From Candidatus Thorarchaeota archaeon (GTDB lineage: Archaea; Asgardarchaeota; Thorarchaeia; Thorarchaeales; Thorarchaeaceae), in the NCBI GenBank assembly GCA_003345555.1, contig PRDJ01000010.1, forward strand, positions 42,513-106,512: a DNA stretch of 64,000 nt, in the 5' to 3' direction. Below are positions 1 to 9,074 of this stretch, piece after piece. Every line of letters starts with the position of its first letter. Position 1 is the first letter of the stretch. Position numbers and translations under genes: made by a program. A model generated the notes under the pieces. The model saw nothing but the letters and a program-made list of their open reading frames with translations, searched no databases and was not told the DNA's origin.

Positions 1-2
1 CC

Positions 3-257
3 AAGAGCTCAAGTTGGCGCCTACTGGCTTTCGCCGCTCCCGAATCCGATAAGCGTCAATATCAAGTTCTGTCTAGAGCATACGGACAGCCTGCCCAGCT
101 GATGGACGCAAGGACTTTCGAAATGACCGACATCAATCAGGAGCAACTGGATCCTGATTTAGTCCCGGGTGAGACCGCCTTCTTCATTATCATAGACAAC
201 AAGCTTTACGCTTTGCCCAAGGACCACTCCTTGTCTCCTCCTGCGAGTTCGGAATAG
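3..257 (+). CDS. C-terminal end of an unrecognised protein (5' partial)
   Basis: The window opens inside an open frame that runs to a TAG at 255-257 and gives about 84 residues. The visible tail is soluble and mildly acidic, with no membrane segment and no motif I recognise. It includes a short hydrophobic strand (AFFIII) followed by a stretch ending PPASSE. The reading frame is free of stops and has ordinary codon use, so it is probably the end of a real gene whose start lies upstream. Function cannot be assigned from this fragment. It lies in the same direction as aIF1A, about 200 bases before it. Confidence 0.5.
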   Translation, partial: KSSSWRLLAFAAPESDKRQYQVLSRAYGQPAQLMDARTFEMTDINQEQLDPDLVPGETAFFIIIDNKLYALPKDHSLSPPASSE

Positions 258-378
258 TGGAATTGAGGGAACGCCGTTCATTAGTGAGGCATCTCCTTGA
301 CCATCGCCTTACAAGAGAGGCTACTGCGGGTCGAACGCAGAGTTACTGCATACTCATGGTTCGCAACGTGTCGGTACG

Positions 379-386
379 CTTAAATG
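379..386 (+). promoter_or_regulatory. TATA box for aIF1A
   Basis: The sequence CTTAAATG resembles an archaeal TATA element. Transcription starting about 25 bases later would give a leader of roughly 45 bases before the TTG start at 454. The rest of the 258-453 gap shows no gene I can support. Confidence 0.45.
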
Positions 387-453
387 CCGTCTCAGGGACT
401 CGACGTAGAAGGCCCGAAGACCGTGTTGGCCGGCCGCAGAACGGAGGATTATC

Positions 454-786
454 TTGTCCAAGGAACCGGGTGTGAAAACCGATGCGGAGTCCTCACCTGA
501 AGAGCTCGTGAGAGTGAGGGTTCCAAAACGGAATGAAGGCGAGATGTTTGGAGTCATAGTCCAAATGCTCGGATTCGACAGGGTCCGGGTCAGATGTGAG
601 GATGGAGAGGTCCGCGTCGGACGCATTCCCGGAAGGATGAAGAAGAGAGTCTGGATGAGGATAGGAGATACGGTATTAGTAGTACCTTGGGACTTCCAGT
701 CAGACCAGAAATGCGACGTGATTTGGCGATACAAGGACAATGAACTCGACTGGTTGAAGAAACGCGGTATCCTCAAGATGTTCTAA
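454..786 (+). CDS. eif1A: Translation initiation factor aIF1A
   Basis: This 110-residue protein has the S1-like OB fold of eIF1A/IF1, which binds the A site of the small ribosomal subunit and helps place initiator tRNA and find the start codon. Family-typical stretches are GEMFGVIVQMLG, the basic IPGRMKKRVWMRIGD strand and VVPWDFQ. The C-terminal acidic tail of the eukaryotic factor is absent, as usual in archaea. The start is TTG at 454, chosen because GGAGG at 443-447 is correctly spaced and the preceding residues extend the normal basic N-terminus. RIO1 and a Dim2-like KH protein follow in the same direction, a common archaeal neighbourhood for translation and 40S-type assembly genes. Confidence 0.95.
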   Translation: MSKEPGVKTDAESSPEELVRVRVPKRNEGEMFGVIVQMLGFDRVRVRCEDGEVRVGRIPGRMKKRVWMRIGDTVLVVPWDFQSDQKCDVIWRYKDNELDWLKKRGILKMF

Positions 787-850
787 TGTCAACTGCTTTT
801 TGATGTGATAGCGTTCACTTTACGTCATCTGGCTTAACACCAGAGCATTC

Positions 851-1669
851 ATGCAGGGCTTGAAATTGAAGAGCATCGACACGAAATACAAACAGATTGA
901 GTCCGACATCGAACGCCGTAGAACGAAACGGCGGAAAGATGACGACGAGTTCAAGGTCGTAGAGGGCGTCATAGACCCTCCAACTCTCAAAGCCGTGTAC
1001 AAACTGCTGAGTCGCGGCACTCTTCGCGCCCTCCACGGCGCAATCAGTACTGGCAAGGAAGCGAGCGTCTACCGCGGGGAGGACAGAGATGGGCGATCCT
1101 TGGCAGTGAAGATATACAGAGTTACTACCGCTGAGTCGGATTTCATGCTTGATTACATCGTTGGCGATCCGCGTTTCAAGAATGTCCGGCGCAGACACCG
1201 GTCATTAATCCCTATGTGGGCGCTCAAGGAGTACAAAAATCTGCAACGGTACGACGAAGCAGGGGTTAGAGTGCCCAAGCCAATCGACATACAGAGAAAT
1301 GTGTTGGTCATGGAATTCATTGGCGATGCTCAAGCCGGTGTAGCTGCCCCTCTCCTGAAGAACGTCACAGTTGTCTCCCCTGTAGATACTTACGACGAGA
1401 TAATAGAAATGATTGAGACGGGCTACAAGAAGGCCGGCTTGGTCCACGCTGACCTGAGCGAGTACAATATTCTGTGGCATAATGGGCCTGTGATAATCGA
1501 TGTCTCGCAGGCTGTATTGACAAGTCACCCCAACGCGCAGCGATATCTCTACCGAGACCTTCAAAACATAACCAACTTCTTCAAGAAGATAGGAATCGAA
1601 CCTGAGGATCCTCAGGTAATAATGAAGGATATTCTATCCGCTGGTGGGCAGCACAATGGCGTTTCGTGA
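851..1669 (+). CDS. rio1: RIO1-type atypical serine kinase
   Basis: At 272 residues this matches archaeal Rio1, an atypical kinase/ATPase that acts late in small-subunit maturation. The flexible-loop motif STGKEA is at residues 66-71, the ATP-anchoring lysine is K87 in AVKIYR, the catalytic loop HADLSEYN is at 199-206 and the metal-binding IDVSQ at 216-220. An N-terminal winged-helix segment precedes the kinase core. The start is ATG 851. The gene ends 14 bases inside the following KH-protein gene, so the two are probably co-translated. This fits the known partnership of Rio1 and Dim2/Pno1 in 40S assembly. Confidence 0.95.
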   Translation: MQGLKLKSIDTKYKQIESDIERRRTKRRKDDDEFKVVEGVIDPPTLKAVYKLLSRGTLRALHGAISTGKEASVYRGEDRDGRSLAVKIYRVTTAESDFMLDYIVGDPRFKNVRRRHRSLIPMWALKEYKNLQRYDEAGVRVPKPIDIQRNVLVMEFIGDAQAGVAAPLLKNVTVVSPVDTYDEIIEMIETGYKKAGLVHADLSEYNILWHNGPVIIDVSQAVLTSHPNAQRYLYRDLQNITNFFKKIGIEPEDPQVIMKDILSAGGQHNGVS

Positions 1670-2222
1670 AACCATCAAGGTGCCGGTGGAAAGAATCGGC
1701 GTCATAGTAGGGCACGATGGTAGAGTCAAGAGCAGGGTTGAGGAGCTTACCAATGTTCAACTTGAAGTCACTCCGGATGGTGCGGTAATAATCACAGCCG
1801 TACCGGATGCTGGTGACCCGGTTCTTGCTTGGAAAGCTCGTGATATTGTGCGGGCTATGGCTAGAGGTTTCAGTCCCAGTAACGCATTGACTCTGATTGA
1901 CGAGGACTCAAGACTGCTCGTGATTTCCCTCCGCGACAGCGTTGGCACTTCGCCGGATCAGCTGAAGAGAGTTGCCGGCAGGATAATAGGAGAACGAGGT
2001 CGTACGAGGAGAGTCGTGGAGCAAATCACTGAAACCAAGATATCGGTGTATGGTCACACAGTGTCTATAATTGGAACTGACCCCGGTATCGAGTATGCCG
2101 CGCGAGCTGTCAACATGCTGATTGAAGGATTGCCACATGCCAACGTGTACAAATACCTAGAAAGCATGCGAAGGTCCATGAATCGAGAGAGAACTGAGAT
2201 ATGGGAGACTTCACAGGAGTAG
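1656..2222 (+). CDS. Dim2/Pno1-like KH-domain RNA-binding protein
   Basis: A protein of 188 residues with two KH domains: GHDG is the first GXXG loop (near residue 20) and GERG the second (near residue 113, in IIGERGRTRR). The archaeal family is the counterpart of Dim2/Pno1, which binds the 3' end region of small-subunit rRNA during assembly and can contact aIF2 alpha. ATG 1656 is preferred over the in-frame GTG at 1644 because a G-rich ribosome-binding site (GGTGGG) precedes it and the product begins like its relatives. The 14-base overlap with rio1 supports a functional link. Confidence 0.9.
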   Translation: MAFRETIKVPVERIGVIVGHDGRVKSRVEELTNVQLEVTPDGAVIITAVPDAGDPVLAWKARDIVRAMARGFSPSNALTLIDEDSRLLVISLRDSVGTSPDQLKRVAGRIIGERGRTRRVVEQITETKISVYGHTVSIIGTDPGIEYAARAVNMLIEGLPHANVYKYLESMRRSMNRERTEIWETSQE

Positions 2223-2285
2223 AGTCGTGCCTCCTGTAATACCGGCTCTAATAAGACAAACCAACGCTTCCTCGATGCGAGCAGC

Positions 2286-3809
2286 ATGAGTGAAGAGGTG
2301 CAGTTGGCGGCCGTCTTCAATAGTATATCTCCTGCAGAGTTCTTCTACAGAAACCGCCATATGGCCGGCTTTGGGAACGCCACATTGGCCGTCTACTCGA
2401 CAGTGCGGGAGCTCGTGGAGAATAGCCTCGATGCCTGCGAAGATTCAGGACGCTTGCCGTTCATTATCGTTGACTTGGTTGATGAATCTCATGATTTTGT
2501 TTCAGTTACCGTTGCTGACAACGGAACTGGAATTCCCTACCAACATGTATCCGAATCTTTTGGAAAAATGCTATTCGGAAGTAAATATGACACTCGCCAG
2601 AAGCGTGGAACCTTTGGACTCGGCGCTACAATGGCAGTACTCTACGGACAGATTACGACAGAGCATGCGGTAGAGGTGCACACTCAGACTGGGACTTCCG
2701 GAGGCCATGCATACCGACTCCTGATTGACATAGAGCACAATGTACCTATTGTGGAGTCGGATAGCACTCTGGATCGAGATGGCCCGGGGACCACTGTGAC
2801 AATACACATCAAGGGCGATCTCAAACGTGCTCAAGACAGGATTCTTGAATATCTGCGCATGACAACGATTGTCACTCCACACGCTAAGGTCTTACTCAGG
2901 ATAAATCGCATCGCAACAGCTACGTTGGGACGCTGGACAGAACAGCTGCCGTCTGTTCCCGTTGTGTCAAAGCCGCATCCACGAGCTGCTGACCTTGAGA
3001 TGCTCAAGAGGTTGATTGCAGAGAATAAACAGAAGTCAGTGAGGAGTATTCTGGTCGAATCATTCCAGCAGGTTGGTGACCACACCGCTGCTAGGCTGCT
3101 AAGGCACGCAGCACTCGACTCACGAAAAGTCGGCTGGTCTCTCAGTCGTGAGGAGATCTCACGACTTAGCGCGGCTCTGAAGAGCTTCGACGGGTTCGCA
3201 CGTCCGGACGGCTCATGCCTGAGTCCTGTGGGTAGAGACTCATTCCTGACATCAGTGAAATCCGTGTTTCCGGTCTCATTCTGCAGTTATGGGCGGAGAG
3301 GGCCGTCGGAATGGGAAGGTAACCCGTTTGTTGTTGAGGGGGTTCTAGCTTCAGGCGACAGCGTCGACGAGTCAGATGTTCCCGTTCTCTACAGGTTTGC
3401 GAACAAGGTCCCTCTTCTGTACGATGCAAGCGACGATGTTTTCATGAAGGTTCTGAAGAAGATTGACTGGTCCAAGTATTGCGTACGTGGTGCTCGCCAA
3501 GTCTATGTCTTTGTTCATCTGTCTTCAACGAGAATACCATACAGGGCCGCTGGAAAACAATCGATCGCGCTCGTACCTGAAATTGAGGCCGAAGCGCTTA
3601 CTCTGCTCAGAGGTCTTGCTAGGGAATTGGGCAAATCTGCAAGGGAATTGGGTCACCGAGGCCGCAGCGTGAAGAAGATGCATGAGTTCGCGAAATCGTT
3701 CAGATTGATAGCGAAGTTTGGCGCTTCTCTTGCAGAGTCTGACATTCCACCCACTGAACGTCTGATATCGGGTTTATTTGAGGGGAGTGATAATGGTCGA
3801 GTCGACTAA
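2286..3809 (+). CDS. top6B: DNA topoisomerase VI subunit B
   Basis: The 507-residue ATPase subunit of topoisomerase VI, which with subunit A relaxes and decatenates DNA by passing one duplex through a double-strand break. The GHKL (Bergerat) fold is clear: E42-LVENSLDA, D78-NGTGI and the glycine lid GTFGLGATM at 108-116. A helix-two-turn-helix region, the transducer domain and its ATP-contacting lysine segment (GKQ) follow. The length is at the short end for the family, which often has an extra C-terminal Ig-like domain; that domain is missing here. The gene overlaps top6A by 17 bases. Confidence 0.95.
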   Translation: MSEEVQLAAVFNSISPAEFFYRNRHMAGFGNATLAVYSTVRELVENSLDACEDSGRLPFIIVDLVDESHDFVSVTVADNGTGIPYQHVSESFGKMLFGSKYDTRQKRGTFGLGATMAVLYGQITTEHAVEVHTQTGTSGGHAYRLLIDIEHNVPIVESDSTLDRDGPGTTVTIHIKGDLKRAQDRILEYLRMTTIVTPHAKVLLRINRIATATLGRWTEQLPSVPVVSKPHPRAADLEMLKRLIAENKQKSVRSILVESFQQVGDHTAARLLRHAALDSRKVGWSLSREEISRLSAALKSFDGFARPDGSCLSPVGRDSFLTSVKSVFPVSFCSYGRRGPSEWEGNPFVVEGVLASGDSVDESDVPVLYRFANKVPLLYDASDDVFMKVLKKIDWSKYCVRGARQVYVFVHLSSTRIPYRAAGKQSIALVPEIEAEALTLLRGLARELGKSARELGHRGRSVKKMHEFAKSFRLIAKFGASLAESDIPPTERLISGLFEGSDNGRVD

Positions 3810-4845
3810 TACTCGTGATATCCTTGTTCAGTTAGGAAAGAAGGTTGTCCAGAGTATTCTGAATGAGGAGTTTCCCCGCCTCGAGATACCTGATCGAAGT
3901 ACCGACAACATAGTTTTCGACCCAGAACAGGGGCAATTTGTCCTCGGTACCACCCGTGTAATGCGAGATTCCAGCAAAATAAGGCATGTCAAGAGCTTTG
4001 CGCAATTGGTCTGGGTCGCCTCGTTCGCGAAGGACCTCTTAGATGCCTCACGGACCAGTTCACTTAGAGATCTTTACTACTCAAGCGAAGCGTTCGGTGT
4101 CAAGTTCGTTGACCAAGCCGAATCCGACCGTATCGTGGCCGACCTTGAGTCTCTGAGCGGGATGGCCCGCGAAGATTTCGGGGTCTTTCCAGAGGAGCAT
4201 TCATCAGTATATGGCCAAGTGACGATGCGCTACACAGTGCCCGGGTATCTCGGGCGCGAAGTGGATCTCACTGTGAGTCCAGATGGCCTGCCAATAGGAC
4301 CTGCTTTGATGACAGCTGAGCCTGTGAAGTCCAACGCAGAGATTGTGCTTGCTGTTGAGTGTGGAGGTATGTTTGCCAGACTTATCGAGACGAGGGCTTG
4401 GGAGCGGTTCAAAGCAGTGCTAATTCATCTTGGCGGGCAGCCCCCGCGTTCAACACGGCGATTAATGCGTCTGCTTCATGACAGGTTGGATTTGCCGGTC
4501 TACATTTTCACTGATGGAGACCCTTGGGGTATGCATATCGCACAAGTCATCATTACCGGAAGTGCAAACGCGGCTCACATCAGGGGGCTCACGATTCCTG
4601 ATGCTAGATGGATTGGTGTCACGCCGGAAGACATCGTTGAGTATTCACTGCCATGCGATTCAATGAATGACGCCGATATTAAGCGACTGGACGAGTTGGC
4701 TCTCGACTCTAGGTACACGGGACCTGAATGGCAACAGCACATTAGTGGCTTCAAAGATCTGCGAAGAAAAGCAGAGCAGCAAGCTTTCAGCAGATATGGC
4801 ATGGACTACGTGGTCGACACCTACCTGGCTGACAAGCTCGCCTAG
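3793..4845 (+). CDS. top6A: DNA topoisomerase VI subunit A (Spo11-like)
   Basis: The 350-residue catalytic subunit. A winged-helix (CAP-like) domain carries the active-site tyrosine within LRDLYYSS (Tyr95 or Tyr96). A Toprim domain follows, with the metal-binding glutamate in LAVECGG and the acidic pair in FTDGDPWG. ATG 3793 is chosen over an upstream in-frame start because AGGGGAG lies just before it. Being embedded in the end of top6B is the usual archaeal arrangement and suggests translational coupling of the A2B2 complex. The 3' end overlaps the convergent glycosyl-1-phosphate transferase gene by 4 bases. Confidence 0.95.
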   Translation: MVESTNTRDILVQLGKKVVQSILNEEFPRLEIPDRSTDNIVFDPEQGQFVLGTTRVMRDSSKIRHVKSFAQLVWVASFAKDLLDASRTSSLRDLYYSSEAFGVKFVDQAESDRIVADLESLSGMAREDFGVFPEEHSSVYGQVTMRYTVPGYLGREVDLTVSPDGLPIGPALMTAEPVKSNAEIVLAVECGGMFARLIETRAWERFKAVLIHLGGQPPRSTRRLMRLLHDRLDLPVYIFTDGDPWGMHIAQVIITGSANAAHIRGLTIPDARWIGVTPEDIVEYSLPCDSMNDADIKRLDELALDSRYTGPEWQQHISGFKDLRRKAEQQAFSRYGMDYVVDTYLADKLA

Positions 4846-5885
4846 AGCCAACCTATTCCTAACGGGTGCGCCAACAGAAGAAGGAACACACCAGTATAGG
4901 CAACCAGAATCTGAAGCAAAATCAGCAGCTTGACGTTCTTCTTCTCAGTCATTCTCTTTGACAGGTACGGCAGAATCCAGTACATCGTGTACGGTCCGGC
5001 AACTTCGAGAGTTCCATCCTGACGAGGAGCGGCGAACTTTGCATATCCGGCACCCGAGCGTCTGACATGTAATCTGTAGAAGATGTAGAGTAGGAAGTTT
5101 ATGAAGTACGTGCTGAAAAGTATCACTGCGAGTCGGTCCATGTTTCCTAGAATCAGCGCAGTGGCTAGGGTCGCACCCAAAGGCAGGTTTCCGACGTCAC
5201 CTGACAGAATCTTAGCGGGATATCTATTGAAGAAAAGGAATGCAAGTGATGCGCCAAACAAGGCCGCTGCCACCGTAGCGGCATTTGTTCCTGCATCTGT
5301 GATATTCTCTCCAGAGAAAAACGGGGTGAGTATGACATAGACCACAACTGCCGAGGAATTAACGCTTGCAAGTCCGGCTTCCAAACCATTCATGCCAGCA
5401 TACATATTGGTTGCATCGATTATGAACGTCATGAAGAGCGGCACGACTACCAGAGGATACAGCACGCCTAGATTCACTGTTCCAATCAAAGGAAGTGAGA
5501 AAGTGGGAATTCCAGTGGCCATTGCTACCATCGGGATAGAGGCAAGCATAGGCAGCACTATCTTTGTCCTGTTCCTGAAATCCAGATTGTCATCGAGGAC
5601 TCCTATCATGCCCGCCATAAGAATGGACACGAGGGCAGCGAGAAGAGACGGGTCTACCACGTTTTCTTCTTGGAACGTAGTAATGCCTACTACCACTAAC
5701 AGACTGGTTACGATTGCAAAGAGGATAACGACCCCTCCTCCCTTCGGGATCTCTGGCCTACTCGGTTTATGGACATCGGTTCCAGTCCATCCCTTATCTG
5801 TAAACATCCTTATCGCCTTGGGCGTAACTGCCAGTACGATCAGGAAGGAGACCATAAGAGCAATGAGGATCATGAGCATGTACAA
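4842..5885 (-). CDS. MraY/WecA/Alg7-family UDP-sugar:polyprenyl-phosphate sugar-1-phosphate transferase
   Basis: A polytopic membrane enzyme of 347 residues with about ten hydrophobic segments. It belongs to glycosyltransferase family 4, which moves a sugar-1-phosphate, typically GlcNAc-1-P, from UDP onto a polyprenyl or dolichyl phosphate. Diagnostic segments are KPSRPEIPKGGG near the N-terminus, the Mg-binding LDDNLD, the nucleotide loop NMYAGMNGLEAG and the PAKILSGDVGNLPLG loop. The probable job is the first membrane step of protein N-glycosylation (AglH/Alg7-like). Exact sugar specificity cannot be read from sequence. It is transcribed divergently from a large, asparagine-rich exported protein with many N-X-S/T sites, a plausible client. 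Confidence 0.88.
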   Translation of the reverse strand: MYMLMILIALMVSFLIVLAVTPKAIRMFTDKGWTGTDVHKPSRPEIPKGGGVVILFAIVTSLLVVVGITTFQEENVVDPSLLAALVSILMAGMIGVLDDNLDFRNRTKIVLPMLASIPMVAMATGIPTFSLPLIGTVNLGVLYPLVVVPLFMTFIIDATNMYAGMNGLEAGLASVNSSAVVVYVILTPFFSGENITDAGTNAATVAAALFGASLAFLFFNRYPAKILSGDVGNLPLGATLATALILGNMDRLAVILFSTYFINFLLYIFYRLHVRRSGAGYAKFAAPRQDGTLEVAGPYTMYWILPYLSKRMTEKKNVKLLILLQILVAYTGVFLLLLAHPLGIGWL

Positions 5886-5970
5886 ACCCTCGATGGAGGG
5901 GTGGCCACTTGTCCTGTTATTACACTTTTCGGACCATGCTTATCAAAGTACAACTTTCGTATCTACGAAA

Positions 5971-5980
5971 CGTATTTAAC
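5971..5980 (+). promoter_or_regulatory. TATA box for the large surface protein gene
   Basis: CGTATTTAAC lies in the divergent spacer between the glycosyltransferase and the 985-residue exported protein. Initiation about 25 bases later would leave a leader of roughly 60 bases with GGTGA just before the TTG start at 6066. Confidence 0.4.
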
Positions 5981-6065
5981 GAATTCAGAAGCTCGACCGA
6001 ATCGTTTGCGACAAGCCGGGCCAGATACGACCTGTCGCTGACAATTCAACCCACGGTGACAAGTC

Positions 6066-9023
6066 TTGAGCCTGTTGTGTAGAAGGGTTGCCGCCCTAAT
6101 GCTGCTCGTACTGCTTACTACGAGCTGTATCATGATGATTGTGCCATCGAGTGAGTATTCTGTCTCACATACGCAAGATCTCAACGCACTACGAGCAGTA
6201 ACAACCGCTCAATCTTCGCTGAATGCCTCGGTTCCATATGTAGATGTTCATTACGGTCATGCGGACGGAATTATCGACCCGACCGAATATGCCTACAACT
6301 ACACCGATCCTGTGACTGGAATCACAATCTGTCTGGAGCACAATTCAACAATCCTCTTTGTAGGTCTGTCTGCTCACACCTCAGGTTGGGTCGCTTTCAG
6401 TTGGAAGAACGGCACTTCAGACTTCGCTGCAGAAGGCATCAATGGAAGTGATGTGGTGTTTGGATATGCACCTGGAACTCCTCACTCGGATTACCAAAGA
6501 GTCACAGGTGCTCAACCCATCACGGTACACTACAAGCTAATAATGAGAAACGGTACAGTCCTTCAAGAGGGAAATGCACCTGATGATTCCTCCACGAAAG
6601 TGTTTAGCAACGAAGGGCTCCTTCCGGCTTACAAGGCTAATATCTATGGTATGCGAATAGGCGAGGTGCGCCATTTCGTAATTCCTGCATCTCAAGGTTA
6701 TACTAGTCCAACGGACACGCTGTACGGCCAAGACTTGGAGTATATTGTCCAAGTCACCCGAATCGGCAGCAATTTCACAAACCCCGCTCAAACCAGTCGA
6801 GTCTCGTACAGCTATGGTCATGGGGTAAGCACGCTGCAGCATCTGGTCTACGCAAATCAGAGCAGGATACTATCCGCCAATGCTAGTGACAATGGCGTCA
6901 CTACCCAAGTCGAGTATTACATCAAGATGAACGGGACGGGCTCCGAAGGCATTGCCCTACAGAACTCAACAAGTCTGAGCTTCCCGTTTCTTCTCATGTT
7001 TTCCAGCAGTGAGGATTTAGATGCTTTGCCCACTCAACACAGTGACTGGTCATACCCTCTTGAGGTTCAGATGATACCCAATGCAGCGCCCTTGCTCCTG
7101 CTTCAGAGTCCCAAGGTAAATGAATCGCTGACATGGGTTGCCGACATAGCTCTGAACGCGACTGATAACACGTTCGTCAGGAGGGCATTCTACAAAGTAG
7201 ACGAAGGGAACTGGACGAAGCTGAATCACAACTTCAACACATCATTATGGGAAGCCGTGGTCGCCCTTGCAAAGTACTCAAATGGGACTCACTTGTTCCG
7301 ATTTAATGCTACAGATCCATCGAATCTAACATCAGTTGTGTCGTTCAACCTTACAATTAGCCGGCCATACCTTTCGCTATTGGGGATGCGTCTGAGTGTC
7401 AGTCGGACAGTGAGCGACTTGACCTATCACACGACGCAGGTGGCCGATGTGTTTACAATCGTGAACAACGGCTCTGCGCCGATTAGCGCATTTGAGATGT
7501 ACCTGCCTTCCACATACATGTCCAACTTCCTCTCCCTATCCGCAGAGGACGGTTCCAAGAGGCCACTCAGCGTTATACGACTCAATAACACCGGGGAGCT
7601 GATGCATTGGCGAATCTATCTGTTCGAGCCAGCTGGGTTCGGGGAGTTGCACACTGTCAAGACCATCATGTATCTGCACTCTATCGACGCTCTGAACGAT
7701 TTCAGCAACAATCGCTACCAGATAGCATTCTTGAAGTACCCTGTGGTCCCGTATGTTTTATCTTCTGCAACGTTAACCCTTGCCCTTCGGAGCGGCGAAA
7801 CTGGTCTTGGATCATCTCCTGAGGGACGAGCCAGCGATCTCCCTCCAATGACAATAACGCCGTTCACGTTTCTGATGACTTCGTATTCCCCGATGATACT
7901 GGCAACTAGAGTAACTGACATCACAGTGGATCCTTGGGGCTGGCTGACGTATCAGGAGACAATCACAATCAAGAACACAGGGCCCGCAACCGAGAGCTCC
8001 ATAGTGTTGACTATCCCTGCATATTCCTCGAATATCAAAATATACGACACAGTGGGTCTCCTCACATCTACGCAACTCTCTCTTCAGGGCAAACCTTGGA
8101 ATAGTTCAATCTCTCTCACAGTCAACCTCAAGACCGACCGATTCGGTGACGACTTCTGGCCAGGCAATGAATACACTTTCCAGCTTTCATACAGGCTCTT
8201 GTCCTCTGCTCATCAGAATTCAACTCCCGCTGGCGACGTTCTGAGAATCCCGGTGAGCGATCTGGGAAACCTGAGAATCACCAAGCAAATCATCAATCTG
8301 ATTTTGCCCATCTCGGTTAGCGTGCGGGAAGTATCTTCGGGCTATAGGCTCCTCTACGGTGTCTTTGGCACCATACTTAGGTATACAGTATACAATACGA
8401 CCTCGTACAATTCGCCTGAAATATCGTTGAGCTATGACATCTCCGTTTGGACTGTGGCAAGGCCATTGATGTTCTCGCTAATCGTGGGCTTGGTAGCAAT
8501 CGCCTACATATCTTACAGAAAGCTCTGGACTCCGGCAGCGGTCGCAGCCGAGGCTGGGTCAGAAGCTCCTACAACCGCAACCAAGCAGGCCCTCGCTCCA
8601 CCCGAGCTACTACGGAAATTCGCTGCCACCTACTCGAAGAAGACGTCACTTGAGCTGGATTTGGAGAGACTCGAGGATGATTTGAAGAGAGGCAAAGTGA
8701 AGAAGAGAGAGTTCATGGTTCGGGATAGCGATATCAAGTCACAAATGGATGGAATAGACAAGGACTTGATTGCGCTCAAGAATGAAGTTGTCTCACACGG
8801 GCCGAAGTACAGGGATATGGTAGCTCAGCTAGATCTTCAAGAAGAACGAATCGCAGGTGCCAAAGCCGGTCTCAGGCAGCTTCTGCTTCGCAGAAAGAAG
8901 CAAAAAATCAGTTCTGGTGCCTTTGAAAGGACTCGTCAAGACTACCTCAAAGCTATCAAGAAAGCCGTAACAGCTACTGACCGAATACTCCTGACAATTC
9001 AGGAGGAAGCAGGGGAGGTCTAG
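6066..9023 (+). CDS. Large exported membrane-anchored protein with DOMON-like and FKBP-like domains and a cytoplasmic coiled coil
   Basis: A 985-residue protein starting at TTG 6066 (GGTGA at 6055-6059). Residues 1-30 form a signal peptide or anchor. Residues about 55-150 look like a DOMON domain (heme- or sugar-binding sandwich). Residues about 150-240 match an FKBP-type prolyl isomerase: VHYKL, the GLLPAYKANIYGMRIGE stretch, VIPASQGY and a final strand LEYIVQVTRI. Ig-like or fibronectin-like beta domains rich in N-X-S/T follow. A single membrane helix lies at about 800-820 (FSLIVGLVAIAYISY). An Ala/Pro linker and a charged coiled coil of about 130 residues then reach the C-terminus inside the cell. 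The architecture suggests a cell-surface receptor or adhesin with a folding module. Domain calls are from motif pattern, and catalytic activity is unproven. Confidence 0.7.
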   Translation: MSLLCRRVAALMLLVLLTTSCIMMIVPSSEYSVSHTQDLNALRAVTTAQSSLNASVPYVDVHYGHADGIIDPTEYAYNYTDPVTGITICLEHNSTILFVGLSAHTSGWVAFSWKNGTSDFAAEGINGSDVVFGYAPGTPHSDYQRVTGAQPITVHYKLIMRNGTVLQEGNAPDDSSTKVFSNEGLLPAYKANIYGMRIGEVRHFVIPASQGYTSPTDTLYGQDLEYIVQVTRIGSNFTNPAQTSRVSYSYGHGVSTLQHLVYANQSRILSANASDNGVTTQVEYYIKMNGTGSEGIALQNSTSLSFPFLLMFSSSEDLDALPTQHSDWSYPLEVQMIPNAAPLLLLQSPKVNESLTWVADIALNATDNTFVRRAFYKVDEGNWTKLNHNFNTSLWEAVVALAKYSNGTHLFRFNATDPSNLTSVVSFNLTISRPYLSLLGMRLSVSRTVSDLTYHTTQVADVFTIVNNGSAPISAFEMYLPSTYMSNFLSLSAEDGSKRPLSVIRLNNTGELMHWRIYLFEPAGFGELHTVKTIMYLHSIDALNDFSNNRYQIAFLKYPVVPYVLSSATLTLALRSGETGLGSSPEGRASDLPPMTITPFTFLMTSYSPMILATRVTDITVDPWGWLTYQETITIKNTGPATESSIVLTIPAYSSNIKIYDTVGLLTSTQLSLQGKPWNSSISLTVNLKTDRFGDDFWPGNEYTFQLSYRLLSSAHQNSTPAGDVLRIPVSDLGNLRITKQIINLILPISVSVREVSSGYRLLYGVFGTILRYTVYNTTSYNSPEISLSYDISVWTVARPLMFSLIVGLVAIAYISYRKLWTPAAVAAEAGSEAPTTATKQALAPPELLRKFAATYSKKTSLELDLERLEDDLKRGKVKKREFMVRDSDIKSQMDGIDKDLIALKNEVVSHGPKYRDMVAQLDLQEERIAGAKAGLRQLLLRRKKQKISSGAFERTRQDYLKAIKKAVTATDRILLTIQEEAGEV

Positions 9024-9074
9024 CAGAGCTGTTCAGCAATTCTTATCATGTAAGGCAGGCACTGAAGAAACTGT

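Noticed and set aside
324..340. A stem-loop on the minus strand resembling a tRNA T-arm (CTGCG, TTCGACC, CGCAG)
   Set aside because: No matching acceptor, anticodon or D-arm could be found within 150 bases on either side, even allowing introns.
257..475. A 72-residue plus-strand frame starting in the stop of the first partial gene
   Set aside because: Arg-rich with no family resemblance, overlaps the aIF1A start region and its ribosome-binding site, and contains the likely aIF1A TATA box.
5392..5979. A long frame opposite the glycosyl-1-phosphate transferase
   Set aside because: It is antisense to a gene with all family motifs, and its sequence is the mirror of hydrophobic codons.
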